16,049 nt of DNA from Peptococcaceae bacterium (GTDB taxonomy: Bacteria; Bacillota; Dehalobacteriia; UBA7702), in the NCBI GenBank assembly GCA_019415505.1, contig DXZC01000045.1, forward strand, positions 1 through 16,049, in the 5' to 3' direction. Shown one piece after another: positions 1 to 7,291 of the stretch (the first letter of the stretch is position 1; each line of letters opens with the position of its first letter). The translations under genes and the position numbers were made by a program. Below the pieces are notes generated by a model that saw only the letters and a list, made by a program, of their open reading frames with translations, made no database searches and was not told the origin of the DNA.

Positions 1-480
1 ATTGTACACAATGGCGAAATATCTTCTTATGACGCCAACCGCCGCTATATTGAAATGTTTGGCTATCAGTGTACCTTGCAAACTGATACTGAGGTAATTA
101 CTTACATCATAGATTATCTCCACCGCCGTCGGGGTCTTACTTTAGAAGAAACCGCTAAGGTTATAGCGGCGCCCTTTTGGAGTACCATTGCAAGCAAAGA
201 ACCTGAGGAAGCTGAGGAGCTTACCTTTTTGCGTACAGCCTTTGGCAATATGCTGATTACAGGTCCCTTTTCCATTCTCTTAGGCTACAATGGCGGCCTT
301 ATGGCCTTAAACGACAGGCTCAAGCTCCGCTCCATGGTAGTTGGAGAAAAGGACGATATGGTTTACCTGGCCAGTGAAGAATGTGCCGTTCGTATTTTAG
401 AGCCTAACCTGGACAAACTCTGGTATCCCCGTGGCGGCGAAGCCGTCATTGTGGAACTGGATAAGAAAGGGGGGCAATAA
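1..480 (+). CDS. Glutamate synthase, class II glutamine amidotransferase subunit (5' end outside window)
   Basis: The reading frame is open from the first base, so the gene starts before the window; 159 codons and a TAA stop are visible. The first residues (IVHNGEISSY) match the conserved HNGEI region of N-terminal-nucleophile class II glutamine amidotransferases. The catalytic N-terminal cysteine would lie upstream. In split (archaeal-type) glutamate synthases this subunit hydrolyses glutamine and passes ammonia to the FMN synthase subunit. Later stretches (GPFSILLGY, then LASEECAVR) fit the amidotransferase fold, where the protein judges its active state against substrate. The next gene starts one base after the stop, so the two are surely co-transcribed and probably translationally coupled. 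The alternative is a PurF/GlmS-type amidotransferase, but the four following genes make glutamate synthase much more likely. Confidence 0.9.
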   Translation: MVHNGEISSYDANRRYIEMFGYQCTLQTDTEVITYIIDYLHRRRGLTLEETAKVIAAPFWSTIASKEPEEAEELTFLRTAFGNMLITGPFSILLGYNGGLMALNDRLKLRSMVVGEKDDMVYLASEECAVRILEPNLDKLWYPRGGEAVIVELDKKGGQ

Positions 481-481
481 T

Positions 482-1987
482 ATGTCGGTGAATTATCTCT
501 TTCCCGAATATGAAGTAGTGCGTAACAACAGCCGCTGTATCACCTGTCGAGTCTGCGAAAAGCAATGCAGCAACGGCGTACACCATTATAACTCTGAAGA
601 AAATTTGATGCTGGCAGATGAAAGCGCCTGTGTGGATTGTCAGCGCTGCGTTTCCCTTTGCCCTACCAGAGCCTTAAAAATTGAGAAGAGCAGCAATACC
701 TATAAGGTAAGCCATAGCTGGAAGGCCAATGATATTGAGGATATTTACCTTCAAGCCGGTAGCGGCGGCGTACTCCTTTCCTCTATGGGTAACCCCGCCA
801 AGTACCCAATATATTGGGATAAAATATTGCTTAATGCCTCCCAGGTAACAAATCCCTCCATTGACCCTCTTCGTGAGCCTATGGAAACCCGTACTTACCT
901 AGGCAAAAAAAATGTCACCTTGGAACGGGATGCTCATGGCCGCTTGAAAAATACCCTGCCAGTTAATTTAAAATTGAACGTGCCCATTATGTTCGGGGCT
1001 ATGTCCTACGGCGCTATTAGCTATAACGCCCATGAATCTTTGGCTCGTGCCGCTGAAGAGTTGGGCACCTACTACAATACCGGTGAAGGCGGTTTACATC
1101 AGGACTTTTATAAATACGGCGAAAATACCATCGTTCAGGTGGCTTCCGGTCGCTTCGGCGTTCATAAGGATTACCTCAATGCCGGTGCTGCTATTGAAAT
1201 TAAAATAGGCCAAGGGGCAAAGCCAGGCATCGGCGGCCACCTACCGGGTTTTAAAATAGGACTGGATATCTCTAAAACCAGAATGATACCCCAAGGTACC
1301 GACGCCATTTCCCCAGCGCCTCACCACGATATTTATTCTATTGAGGACTTGCGCCAGCTGGTGTTCTCCTTAAAGGAGGCCACTAACTACCAAAAGCCGG
1401 TGTGCGTAAAAATTGCCGCTGTTCACAATGTGGCAGCTATTGCCTCTGGCATTGCCCGCAGCGGTGCTGACATCATCGCAATAGACGGTTTCCGTGGTGG
1501 CACCGGCGCTGCTCCCACCAGAATTAGGGATAACGTAGGGATTCCTATTGAGCTTGCCCTAGCCGCTGTAGACCAGCGCCTCCGAGATGAAGGCATTCGG
1601 GACAGCGTTTCCGTAGTTGCCAGCGGCGCAGTGCGCAGCAGCACCGATGTGGTTAAGGCCATAGCCTTAGGAGCCGACGCCGTTTATATTGGCACCGCCG
1701 CCCTTATCGCCTTAGGCTGCCACCTCTGCCGCAGCTGCCAAACAGGTAGATGCAACTGGGGTATTGCCACCCAAAAGCTGGAGCTGGTAAAGCGCCTGAA
1801 CCCTGATATTGGTTATAAACGCCTGGTTAACCTGGTTACAGCTTGGAACCATGAGATACAGGAAATTATGGGTGGCATGGGGATAAACTCCATTGAAACC
1901 TTGAGAGGCAACCGTTTAATGCTCCGTGGCATTGGTCTTACGGAAAAAGAATTAGCCATTCTCGGCATTAAGCACGCAGGGGAGTGA
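482..1987 (+). CDS. Glutamate synthase, FMN-binding core with N-terminal ferredoxin domain (archaeal type)
   Basis: 501 residues. It makes glutamate from 2-oxoglutarate and glutamine-derived ammonia on FMN. Residues 19-29 and 50-60 each carry a CX2CX2CX3C [4Fe-4S] motif, forming a two-cluster ferredoxin module at the N-terminus. The rest is the TIM-barrel synthase domain, with GGTGAAPTRIRD near residue 340 and a cysteine-rich CHLCRSCQTGRCNWGIATQ segment typical of the glutamate synthase Fe-S/FMN region. The ATG at 482 was chosen because a GGGGGG ribosome site lies about 8 bases upstream and the ferredoxin motif begins soon after. A longer in-frame start at 431 would overlap the amidotransferase by 50 bases and adds unrelated residues. 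The protein lacks the amidotransferase and GXGXG domains of bacterial GltB; both are supplied by neighbouring genes. Confidence 0.95.
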   Translation: MSVNYLFPEYEVVRNNSRCITCRVCEKQCSNGVHHYNSEENLMLADESACVDCQRCVSLCPTRALKIEKSSNTYKVSHSWKANDIEDIYLQAGSGGVLLSSMGNPAKYPIYWDKILLNASQVTNPSIDPLREPMETRTYLGKKNVTLERDAHGRLKNTLPVNLKLNVPIMFGAMSYGAISYNAHESLARAAEELGTYYNTGEGGLHQDFYKYGENTIVQVASGRFGVHKDYLNAGAAIEIKIGQGAKPGIGGHLPGFKIGLDISKTRMIPQGTDAISPAPHHDIYSIEDLRQLVFSLKEATNYQKPVCVKIAAVHNVAAIASGIARSGADIIAIDGFRGGTGAAPTRIRDNVGIPIELALAAVDQRLRDEGIRDSVSVVASGAVRSSTDVVKAIALGADAVYIGTAALIALGCHLCRSCQTGRCNWGIATQKLELVKRLNPDIGYKRLVNLVTAWNHEIQEIMGGMGINSIETLRGNRLMLRGIGLTEKELAILGIKHAGE

Positions 1988-1994
1988 TGAAATT

Positions 1995-2426
1995 ATGAAA
2001 AGAATTTATGTAGATGAACAATGGTGCCTAGGCTGCCATTTATGCGAATATTACTGTGCCTTTTCCAATTCCGGCCAAGACGATATGGTTCACGCCTTAA
2101 AAGGGAAGAAAATATATCCCCGTATCACCGTAGAGGAACGGGGGGAAGTAAGCTTTGCTGTTTCTTGCCGCCATTGCCCAGACCCTATCTGTGTTAAGGC
2201 CTGTTTAACCGGGGCTTTAAGTGTGGAGAACGGCGTTATTGAAATCGATAAGAGTAGGTGCATAGGCTGTTATACCTGCATTGGTTTTTGTCCCTTTGGC
2301 TCGCTGCTCCCCAATGAGGACGGGGTTATAGAAAAATGTGAGCTGTGTATTGCCAGAGATGGCAACCCCCTTTGTGTTCAGCATTGCCCCAACAATGCCA
2401 TAGTTTTCCAAGAGGGGGTGGAGTAA
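1995..2426 (+). CDS. Four-cluster [4Fe-4S] ferredoxin-like electron-transfer subunit
   Basis: 143 residues with 16 cysteines in four sets (11-21, 58-70, 89-99 and 115-131), enough for four [4Fe-4S] clusters in the arrangement seen in HycB/CooF/NrfC-type electron-transfer subunits. There is no signal peptide, so it is cytoplasmic. A GGAG ribosome site precedes the ATG, 7 bases after the previous stop, and the TAA is followed directly by the ATG of the next gene. By position it should carry electrons from the FAD reductase to the FMN synthase core. Bacterial GOGAT normally has this wiring inside the small subunit (GltD). The role in glutamate synthase is inferred from the operon; the Fe-S nature is directly visible. 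Confidence 0.9.
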   Translation: MKRIYVDEQWCLGCHLCEYYCAFSNSGQDDMVHALKGKKIYPRITVEERGEVSFAVSCRHCPDPICVKACLTGALSVENGVIEIDKSRCIGCYTCIGFCPFGSLLPNEDGVIEKCELCIARDGNPLCVQHCPNNAIVFQEGVE

Positions 2427-3662
2427 ATGAAATACGTTATTTTAGGTAACTCTGCCGCCGCCATTGGTTGTGTTGAGGCCATACGCAGTGAGGATAAAGC
2501 CGGGGACATCACCATTATTGCTAAGGAAAAGGACTTTACCTATTCCCGGCCCCTCATCTCCTATTACCTGGCGGGCCAGGTAGAGGCCGCTAAAATGGGA
2601 TATAGGGAACCGGATTTTTACGAAAAGATGGACTGTGCCACTCTTCTGGGAGTAGGGGCTGAAAGCCTGGACCCGAAAAACAAAACCGTCGCTTTAGACA
2701 ATGGTGAAACAGTTGATTACGATAAGCTCTTGGTGGCTGTCGGCGGCTTACCCATAATTCCGCCAATTCCTGGCCTGGATAAGGTGAAGAATAAATTTAC
2801 CTTTCAGTCCATGGCCGACGCCCTGGGCCTGGAAAGGGCTCTGGGCAAAAAACAGGATAAAAAGGTCTTGATTCTAGGCGGCGGCCTTATCGGCCTAAAA
2901 TGTGCCGAAGGCATTGGCTCTAAGGCCCAAGCCATAACGGTGTTGGATAGAGAGGATCATATCCTCCCCAGTATTCTCAATCCAGAGGGGGCTTCATATG
3001 TCCAAAAAAGCGGAGAAGCCGCCGGTGTGGAATTTATTTTAGGTGAAAACGCTGTAAAATTCACCGCCAACACCTTGGAAACCGATAAAGGTACCACTCT
3101 GGACTTTGATATTTTAGTAGTGGCCGTAGGGGTAAAGGCCAACAGCGGGCTGATAAAGGTTGCCGGCGGCGCCGTAGCCTGCGGCATTAAAACCAACTCT
3201 AAAAATGAAACCACCTTAGCCGATATTTATGCCGCCGGAGACTGCGCCGAAAGCCATGATTTAGTAGATGGTGAAGATAAGGTCTTGGCTTTGTTGCCCA
3301 ATGCCTACCTGGCTGGGGAAAACGCGGGCTATAATATGGCGGGTAAGGACCATAGCTTTGATAATGCCGTTGCCGTAAACGCTTTAAAGTTCTGGAACTG
3401 CCATTTAATAACCGCCGGCCAGAGAGTAGGGGAGGTTTACGAAAAAGCCACCGCAGATAACTACAAAAAATTGTATTACGACGACCAGCATCTTAAAGGC
3501 TTTATTCTCATCGGCGATGTGGCCCGAAGCGGCATATATACCTCTCTGATTCGGAACTCTACACCTCTGGCAGAAATCGATTTTGATTTAATTAAGGAAA
3601 AACCGCAACTTATGGCCTTTAGCAAAAAGACCAGAGCAGAACAGTTAGGAGGTAAAAAATGA
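2427..3662 (+). CDS. FAD-dependent NAD(P)H oxidoreductase subunit of the glutamate synthase operon
   Basis: 411 residues, the pyridine nucleotide-disulfide oxidoreductase fold. The N-terminus holds an FAD-binding beta-alpha-beta with GNSAAAIG (residues 7-14). A second dinucleotide-binding site with LGGGLIG lies near residue 150 and should bind NAD(P)H. IYAAGDCAE near residue 270 is the C-terminal FAD-contact motif. There is no CxxxxC redox-active disulfide, so it resembles NADH:rubredoxin/nitrite reductase-type enzymes rather than true disulfide reductases. It most likely feeds electrons from NAD(P)H through the adjacent polyferredoxin to the synthase core, taking the part of GltD. The ATG follows the previous TAA with no gap, and its own stop overlaps the next start in ATGA. 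Cofactor preference (NADH or NADPH) cannot be read with confidence. Confidence 0.9.
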   Translation: MKYVILGNSAAAIGCVEAIRSEDKAGDITIIAKEKDFTYSRPLISYYLAGQVEAAKMGYREPDFYEKMDCATLLGVGAESLDPKNKTVALDNGETVDYDKLLVAVGGLPIIPPIPGLDKVKNKFTFQSMADALGLERALGKKQDKKVLILGGGLIGLKCAEGIGSKAQAITVLDREDHILPSILNPEGASYVQKSGEAAGVEFILGENAVKFTANTLETDKGTTLDFDILVVAVGVKANSGLIKVAGGAVACGIKTNSKNETTLADIYAAGDCAESHDLVDGEDKVLALLPNAYLAGENAGYNMAGKDHSFDNAVAVNALKFWNCHLITAGQRVGEVYEKATADNYKKLYYDDQHLKGFILIGDVARSGIYTSLIRNSTPLAEIDFDLIKEKPQLMAFSKKTRAEQLGGKK

Positions 3663-4381
3663 AAATCGATAGTACCTCTTTAAGTCATAGGGAATTAAAC
3701 GAAAAAATTTTGACAGTAACAGAACCCACAGTAACAGTGGCCAACACTATGGGTCAGCGCTATATTGGCTGTGCCATGAAGGATAAGCTTATTGAGATAG
3801 AGGGCACTCCCGGCAATGCTTTGGGAGCATATCTTGACGGTGCCACAATCCGTGTATTTGGCAACGGCCAGGACGCCGTGGGGGACACCATGAATGCCGG
3901 GCGAATCTATATCCACGGCTCTTGTGGTGACGCCGCTGGTTATGCCATGCGGGGCGGTAAAATAATGATTAATGGCGATGTGGGATACCGCAGCGGTATA
4001 CATATGAAGGAGTATGAGCAGACAGTGCCGACTGTAGTAATTGGTGGTAACGCCGGTAGTTTTTTAGGCGAGTACCAGGCGGGTGGCAGGATAATAGTTT
4101 TGGGGTTAGGGGTAGAAAAGGAGCCTCGTGTCGGTTACTTTTGCGGCACTGGTATGCATGGCGGCCGTATTTATTTGCGCGCCACAAATATTCCCCCGGA
4201 TTTACCGGAGCAGGTTGTGGCAAACCCTGCCACATCAGAGGATATGGAGTTGATTCGCCATGAGATAGAAGAATTTTGCCAAGAGTTCGCCCAGGACTTT
4301 CAACAGGTTTTTAATAGTCCTTTTCTTGTTCTCACCCCCAATACCAATAACCCTTACCAGCAATTATATATTGCTCATTAA
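3659..4381 (+). CDS. Glutamate synthase GXGXG (beta-helix) domain subunit
   Basis: 240 residues. It has the repeated G-x-x-x-G-x-G pattern of the glutamate synthase C-terminal right-handed beta-helix: ALGAYLDGATIRVFGNGQDAVG, then AGRIYIHGSCGDAAGYAMRGGKIMINGDVG, then AGRIIVLG. The family is also found as the FwdC subunit of formylmethanofuran dehydrogenase, but the operon points to glutamate synthase, where this domain is structural and helps shape the ammonia tunnel. The start overlaps the upstream stop by 4 bases (ATGA), implying translational coupling. The last ~45 residues after the helix are predicted helical and probably peripheral. This is the last gene of the operon; a GC-rich hairpin follows about 30 bases after the stop. 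Confidence 0.9.
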   Translation: MKIDSTSLSHRELNEKILTVTEPTVTVANTMGQRYIGCAMKDKLIEIEGTPGNALGAYLDGATIRVFGNGQDAVGDTMNAGRIYIHGSCGDAAGYAMRGGKIMINGDVGYRSGIHMKEYEQTVPTVVIGGNAGSFLGEYQAGGRIIVLGLGVEKEPRVGYFCGTGMHGGRIYLRATNIPPDLPEQVVANPATSEDMELIRHEIEEFCQEFAQDFQQVFNSPFLVLTPNTNNPYQQLYIAH

Positions 4382-4412
4382 TCGTTAACCCTTAAACTTC
4401 CTAAATAGAGCA

Positions 4413-4455
4413 GGGAAAGCCGCGGTTCTAACCTCTCCAGAGCCGCGGCTTTCTC
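4413..4455 (+). terminator. Hairpin terminator ending the glutamate synthase operon
   Basis: The arm at 4416-4429 (core AAAGCCGCGG) pairs with 4439-4452 (core CCGCGGCTTT), with one G-T pair. The stem extends to 4413-4415 with 4453-4455, giving about 17 pairs and a 9-base loop. Only a short pyrimidine run follows, not a long U tract, so efficiency may be moderate. It lies between the operon end and the next promoter, where a terminator is expected. Confidence 0.75.
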
Positions 4456-4458
4456 CGC

Positions 4459-4487
4459 TTGACAAAAGCTGGGTTTTATAGGATAAT
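4459..4487 (+). promoter_or_regulatory. Sigma-A promoter for the riboswitch and FAD dehydrogenase
   Basis: A perfect TTGACA (-35) at 4459-4464 and GATAAT (-10) at 4482-4487 are separated by 17 bases. Transcription should begin near 4494, just before the purine riboswitch at 4509. The spacing and downstream elements make this a confident call. Confidence 0.8.
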
Positions 4488-4508
4488 TAATAAGGTTTTG
4501 GATATTTA

Positions 4509-4575
4509 CGGCTTATATAAATTCATAGATGTTTGAATGTTTCTACCGACTTGCGAAAAAGTTGACTATAGGCCG
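4509..4575 (+). promoter_or_regulatory. Purine riboswitch aptamer, guanine type
   Basis: The P1 stem pairs 4509-4517 with 4567-4575 (9 pairs, one G-U). Next come the J1/2 bases TAA, P2 (4521-4525 with 4534-4538), the hallmark J2/3 core GTTTCTACC (4539-4547), P3 (4547-4552 with the segment ending at 4564) and GACTATA closing into P1. The C in GACTA corresponds to C74 of the Bacillus xpt aptamer, which pairs with guanine; adenine aptamers have U there. The P2 and P3 loops differ from consensus: P2 has 5 pairs with an 8-base loop, and L2 lacks the usual GG that kisses L3. It may therefore be a divergent or variant-ligand member. The position, starting about 15 bases after the predicted transcription start, is ideal. 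Confidence 0.8.
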
Positions 4576-4616
4576 GCTGTAAAGGCCGGAGTGCAGCTTT
4601 TTACAGGTCATTTTTT
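4573..4616 (+). terminator. Riboswitch expression platform (antiterminator/terminator)
   Basis: Two exclusive structures are visible. CCGGC (4573-4577) can pair with GCCGG (4585-4589), which competes with the 3' strand of P1. CTGTAAA (4577-4583) can pair with TTTACAG (4600-4606), extended by two G-U pairs and followed by T6 at 4611-4616, which resembles an intrinsic terminator. With ligand, P1 would free the terminator; without ligand, the first hairpin would block it. This predicts an OFF switch, as for other guanine riboswitches. Confidence 0.6.
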
Positions 4617-4633
4617 ATGTGGGAGGGTTATTT

Positions 4634-6028
4634 ATGAAATGCGACGTTGTTATAGTCGGGGCTGGTCCCGCAGGCATATTTACGGCTTTGGAGCTAATTA
4701 AGAAAAATAGCGCCAAAAAAATAGTCATGGTTGAAAAAGGAAAGCCTATTGAAAATCGGAAGTGCCCCAAAAGCACAACCAAAAAATGTGTTAGCTGTAA
4801 GCCCTATTGTGACATAACTACAGGTTTTTCCGGCGCTGGCGCCTTTTCCGACGGTAAGCTTTCTTTGAGTCGGGAGGTAGGCGGCGATTTGCCGGAGCTC
4901 ATTGGTCACGATTTTGCCCAAGAGCTGATAGACTACACCGACGGTATTTATCTGGAATTTGGCGCCTCTGAAAAGGTGGAGGGGGTAGCACAGGGTGAAA
5001 AGATTAAAGAGATTAGAAAAAAGGCTATACAAGCTGGTTTAAAGTTAGTGGATTGCCCTATTCGCCATTTAGGTACGGAAAAGGCCCAGGAAATCTATAA
5101 GCGCATTGAGGACTTTCTTTTAGCTAATGGGGTAGAAATTATTTTTGGCCAAACTTGCAAAAATCTAATTTTAGAGGACGGCGCCTGTTCCGGGGTTATC
5201 TTAACGGATAAACGAACTGGCGCGGAAATGGTGATCAAGGCTACCCACACCGTGGTGGCTACTGGCCGTAAAGGCGCGGACTGGCTGGAAAAGGTGTGCG
5301 AGGAACATCAAATTGCCCACCAACCTGGTACTGTAGATATAGGCGTGCGCTTAGAGGTGCGCAATGAGATCATGGAGGATGTGAATAATGTGCTCTATGA
5401 ATCTAAGCTCATAGGCTACCCCAAGCCCTTTAAAAATAAGGTGCGTACCTTTTGCCAGAATCCTGGCGGTTTTGTCAGCCAGGAAAATTACGATAATGAT
5501 TTAGCCGTGGTTAACGGGCATTCATATAAGGATAAAAAATCTGCCAATACCAATTTAGCTATTCTTTGCTCCAATGATTTTACCGAACCCTTTAGAGAGC
5601 CCATTGCTTACGCCCAAAAGGTGGGGGAACTGACCAATATGTTAGCTAACGGCAGTATTTTAGTGCAGCGTTACGGCGATATTTTAGATGGCAAGCGAAC
5701 CTGGGAAAAGGAGCTCAGCCACTCCAATGTGCAGCCCACTATACCCGATGCGGTAGCCGGCGATATAACTTCCGCTATGCCTTACCGGGCCATGCTCAAT
5801 ATCATAAACTTTATTCAGGCGGTGGATCATGTGGTACCGGGTTTCGCCTCAGTGGAAACGCTGCTATATTCCCCGGAACTAAAATTTTACAGTAATAAGG
5901 TGAAAATGGACGCTCAACTCAATACCAGCGTGGCAGGGCTGCATTGCCTGGGTGATTCCAGCGGTTGGACCAGGGGACTTATGATGGCGTCTATAATGGG
6001 GGTATATATGGGGCGCAATTTGTTGTAA
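4634..6028 (+). CDS. FAD-dependent dehydrogenase, COG2509 type
   Basis: 464 residues. The N-terminus has a Rossmann FAD-binding site (VIVGAGPAG, glycines 9, 11 and 14) with an acidic residue (E34) for the ribose. A cysteine-rich stretch follows (C44, C52, C55, C59) and then ITTGFSGAGAFSDGKLSLS, highly typical of the uncharacterised FAD-dependent dehydrogenases in COG2509. Near the C-terminus LGDSSGWTRGLMMASIMG is the second FAD-contact region. No transmembrane segment is evident, so it is cytoplasmic. The substrate is not known for this family. The ATG at 4634 sits 6 bases after GGGAGGG; the GTG at 4619 lies upstream of that site and was rejected. Transcription appears to be under a purine riboswitch, suggesting a link to purine metabolism. 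The gene is monocistronic here. Confidence 0.85.
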   Translation: MKCDVVIVGAGPAGIFTALELIKKNSAKKIVMVEKGKPIENRKCPKSTTKKCVSCKPYCDITTGFSGAGAFSDGKLSLSREVGGDLPELIGHDFAQELIDYTDGIYLEFGASEKVEGVAQGEKIKEIRKKAIQAGLKLVDCPIRHLGTEKAQEIYKRIEDFLLANGVEIIFGQTCKNLILEDGACSGVILTDKRTGAEMVIKATHTVVATGRKGADWLEKVCEEHQIAHQPGTVDIGVRLEVRNEIMEDVNNVLYESKLIGYPKPFKNKVRTFCQNPGGFVSQENYDNDLAVVNGHSYKDKKSANTNLAILCSNDFTEPFREPIAYAQKVGELTNMLANGSILVQRYGDILDGKRTWEKELSHSNVQPTIPDAVAGDITSAMPYRAMLNIINFIQAVDHVVPGFASVETLLYSPELKFYSNKVKMDAQLNTSVAGLHCLGDSSGWTRGLMMASIMGVYMGRNLL

Positions 6029-6082
6029 AAGTAATAAAAATATTACAAAAGTAAAATATTGAAATTATATACATATCCTGGG

Positions 6083-6121
6083 AAATTTGTTATAATTTAG
6101 CCGATTATGTATAACAAATTT
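6083..6121. repeat. 12-bp perfect inverted repeat over the mscL -10 box
   Basis: AAATTTGTTATA (6083-6094) is repeated inverted as TATAACAAATTT (6110-6121), with a 15-base gap. The left arm covers the extended -10 box and the right arm abuts the ribosome binding site. The predicted start site (~6103) lies between the arms, so the mRNA holds only the right arm. This makes a DNA operator more likely than an RNA hairpin. The binding protein is unknown. Confidence 0.6.
6088..6096 (+). promoter_or_regulatory. Extended -10 promoter of mscL
   Basis: TGTTATAAT is a consensus extended -10 element (TGnTATAAT). The best -35 candidate at 17-base spacing, TATACA at 6068-6073, is weak, as is usual with extended -10 promoters. 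Transcription would start near 6103, leaving a leader of about 33 bases. Confidence 0.65.
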
Positions 6122-6135
6122 AAAGGAGTATGAAA

Positions 6136-6573
6136 ATGGGGAAAAAGAAAGGTTTTATTGCGGAGTTTAAGGAGTTTGCCCTCAAGGGCAATGTTACGGA
6201 CATGGCTATCGGTATCATCATTGGCGCCGCTTTTACGGCCATTGTTACGTCTTTGGTTGAGGATATTATTACGCCGTTGCTCAGCATAGTTTTGGGGCAT
6301 ATCAATGTAGCGGATTTAAGTTGGAATATTTCCCAAACCTTAGGTATAAGTACGGAAACCCCGATAATTTTGGCTTACGGCGGCTTTCTCCAGGCTATTA
6401 TAAATTTCCTTCTAGTGGCCGTTTCAATCTTTATTATTATTAAAATTATGAATAAAGCGGCTACGACCCTGAGAAAACCGGCTGAGGTTGAGGAAGAAGC
6501 TCCGGCGCCGCCCGCTGAGGATATTGTTTTGCTTACGGAAATCCGGGATTTACTCCAGAATAAGCAAAGCTAA
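6136..6573 (+). CDS. mscL: Large-conductance mechanosensitive channel MscL
   Basis: 145 residues, typical length for MscL. The protein is a homopentameric membrane channel that opens under membrane tension and releases solutes during hypo-osmotic shock. Visible features are the N-terminal amphipathic helix (FIAEFKEFALKGNVTDMAIG), transmembrane helix 1 (about 20-45, with GIIIGAAFTAIVTSLVEDII and ITP), a periplasmic loop, transmembrane helix 2 (about 78-104) and a charged cytoplasmic C-terminal helix (ILLTEIRDLL-like, near 130-141). The ATG at 6136 lies 7 bases after GGAG; the in-frame ATG at 6130 is only 1 base from it and is unlikely. The gene has its own promoter and a hairpin terminator, so it is probably transcribed alone. 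Confidence 0.97.
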   Translation: MGKKKGFIAEFKEFALKGNVTDMAIGIIIGAAFTAIVTSLVEDIITPLLSIVLGHINVADLSWNISQTLGISTETPIILAYGGFLQAIINFLLVAVSIFIIIKIMNKAATTLRKPAEVEEEAPAPPAEDIVLLTEIRDLLQNKQS

Positions 6574-6588
6574 GGAATTATATAAAAA

Positions 6589-6612
6589 AGCAGGTGGTTT
6601 TTACCACCTGCT
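6589..6612 (+). terminator. Hairpin terminator after mscL
   Basis: AGCAGGTGG (6589-6597) pairs perfectly with CCACCTGCT (6604-6612) around a 6-base loop. It is preceded by an A-run and followed by a mixed CGTTATTT. The A-run means it could also act on the opposite strand. It begins 15 bases after the mscL stop. Confidence 0.75.
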
Positions 6613-6633
6613 CGTTATTTAAGAGGGCTTATA

Positions 6634-7263
6634 ATGAAAGATAAATCAGTAAAAAAGCAGAAAAAATTAGCCGCTGAAAATCTGCGGCAGACTAATTATG
6701 AAAATAGACGGGATCAGCTACTAAACCAGGGCTATACCCAGTATATTGGTGTTATATCCGTGGCTAAAGCCAATGCTATGGCCTTTGTTACAGCCGGTCC
6801 TTTTGCCTTGGCTATCGTTATTCTTTACCTCCTTGCTCACCAGGGCTTTGCTTGGCATATCCGTTGGTACGGCTTGGCTTCATTTATTATAGCTATTATC
6901 CTTTCTATACCCCTCCATGAGTTTATCCATGGCTTAACCTGGCATTTCTTTTGTAAAGAAAAATGGCGCAGCATACATTTTGGCGTGATGTGGGACACCT
7001 TAACGCCATACTGCCATTGTAAAGAACCGCTATCCTTTGGCGCCTATATAGCCGGCGGGCTGGCGCCTTTCTTCCTGTTAGGCTTGGTGCCGGGACTTAT
7101 TGGCGTGGTTTTAGGCAGTATGTTTTGGCTGTGGCTGGGTATTTTTAATATACTCTGTGCCGGCGGTGATACCACCATCTGCTGGCTGCTACGCAAGTAT
7201 AGCGACTGTTTAATTTTAGACCATTATAAGGAATGCGGTTTTGTGGCTTTTCGCAAGTCTTAA
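6634..7263 (+). CDS. DUF3267 membrane protein, putative zinc metalloprotease-like
   Basis: 209 residues with four to five hydrophobic segments (about 46-68, 78-98, 135-160, 160-178). The first ~40 residues are basic and probably cytoplasmic. Residues 95-99 (HEFIH) form an HExxH zinc-binding motif inside a membrane segment; TPYCHCKEPL (124-133) and AGGDTT (176-181) are conserved marks of DUF3267. The aspartate in the last could be a third metal ligand, as in site-2 proteases. The substrate and role of the family are unknown, and activity is inferred only from the motif. The ATG follows an AGAGGG site. The gene lies directly behind the mscL terminator with no obvious promoter, so it may depend on read-through. 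Confidence 0.8.
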   Translation: MKDKSVKKQKKLAAENLRQTNYENRRDQLLNQGYTQYIGVISVAKANAMAFVTAGPFALAIVILYLLAHQGFAWHIRWYGLASFIIAIILSIPLHEFIHGLTWHFFCKEKWRSIHFGVMWDTLTPYCHCKEPLSFGAYIAGGLAPFFLLGLVPGLIGVVLGSMFWLWLGIFNILCAGGDTTICWLLRKYSDCLILDHYKECGFVAFRKS

Positions 7264-7291
7264 CCTTGGTTCCCTTAATTTACCTATAATG

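Noticed and set aside
431..481. Longer N-terminus for the FMN synthase subunit
   Set aside because: It would overlap the amidotransferase by 50 bases, and the strong G-rich ribosome site belongs to the ATG at 482.
4619..4633. GTG start for the FAD dehydrogenase
   Set aside because: It lies at the ribosome site GGGAGGG that serves the ATG at 4634.
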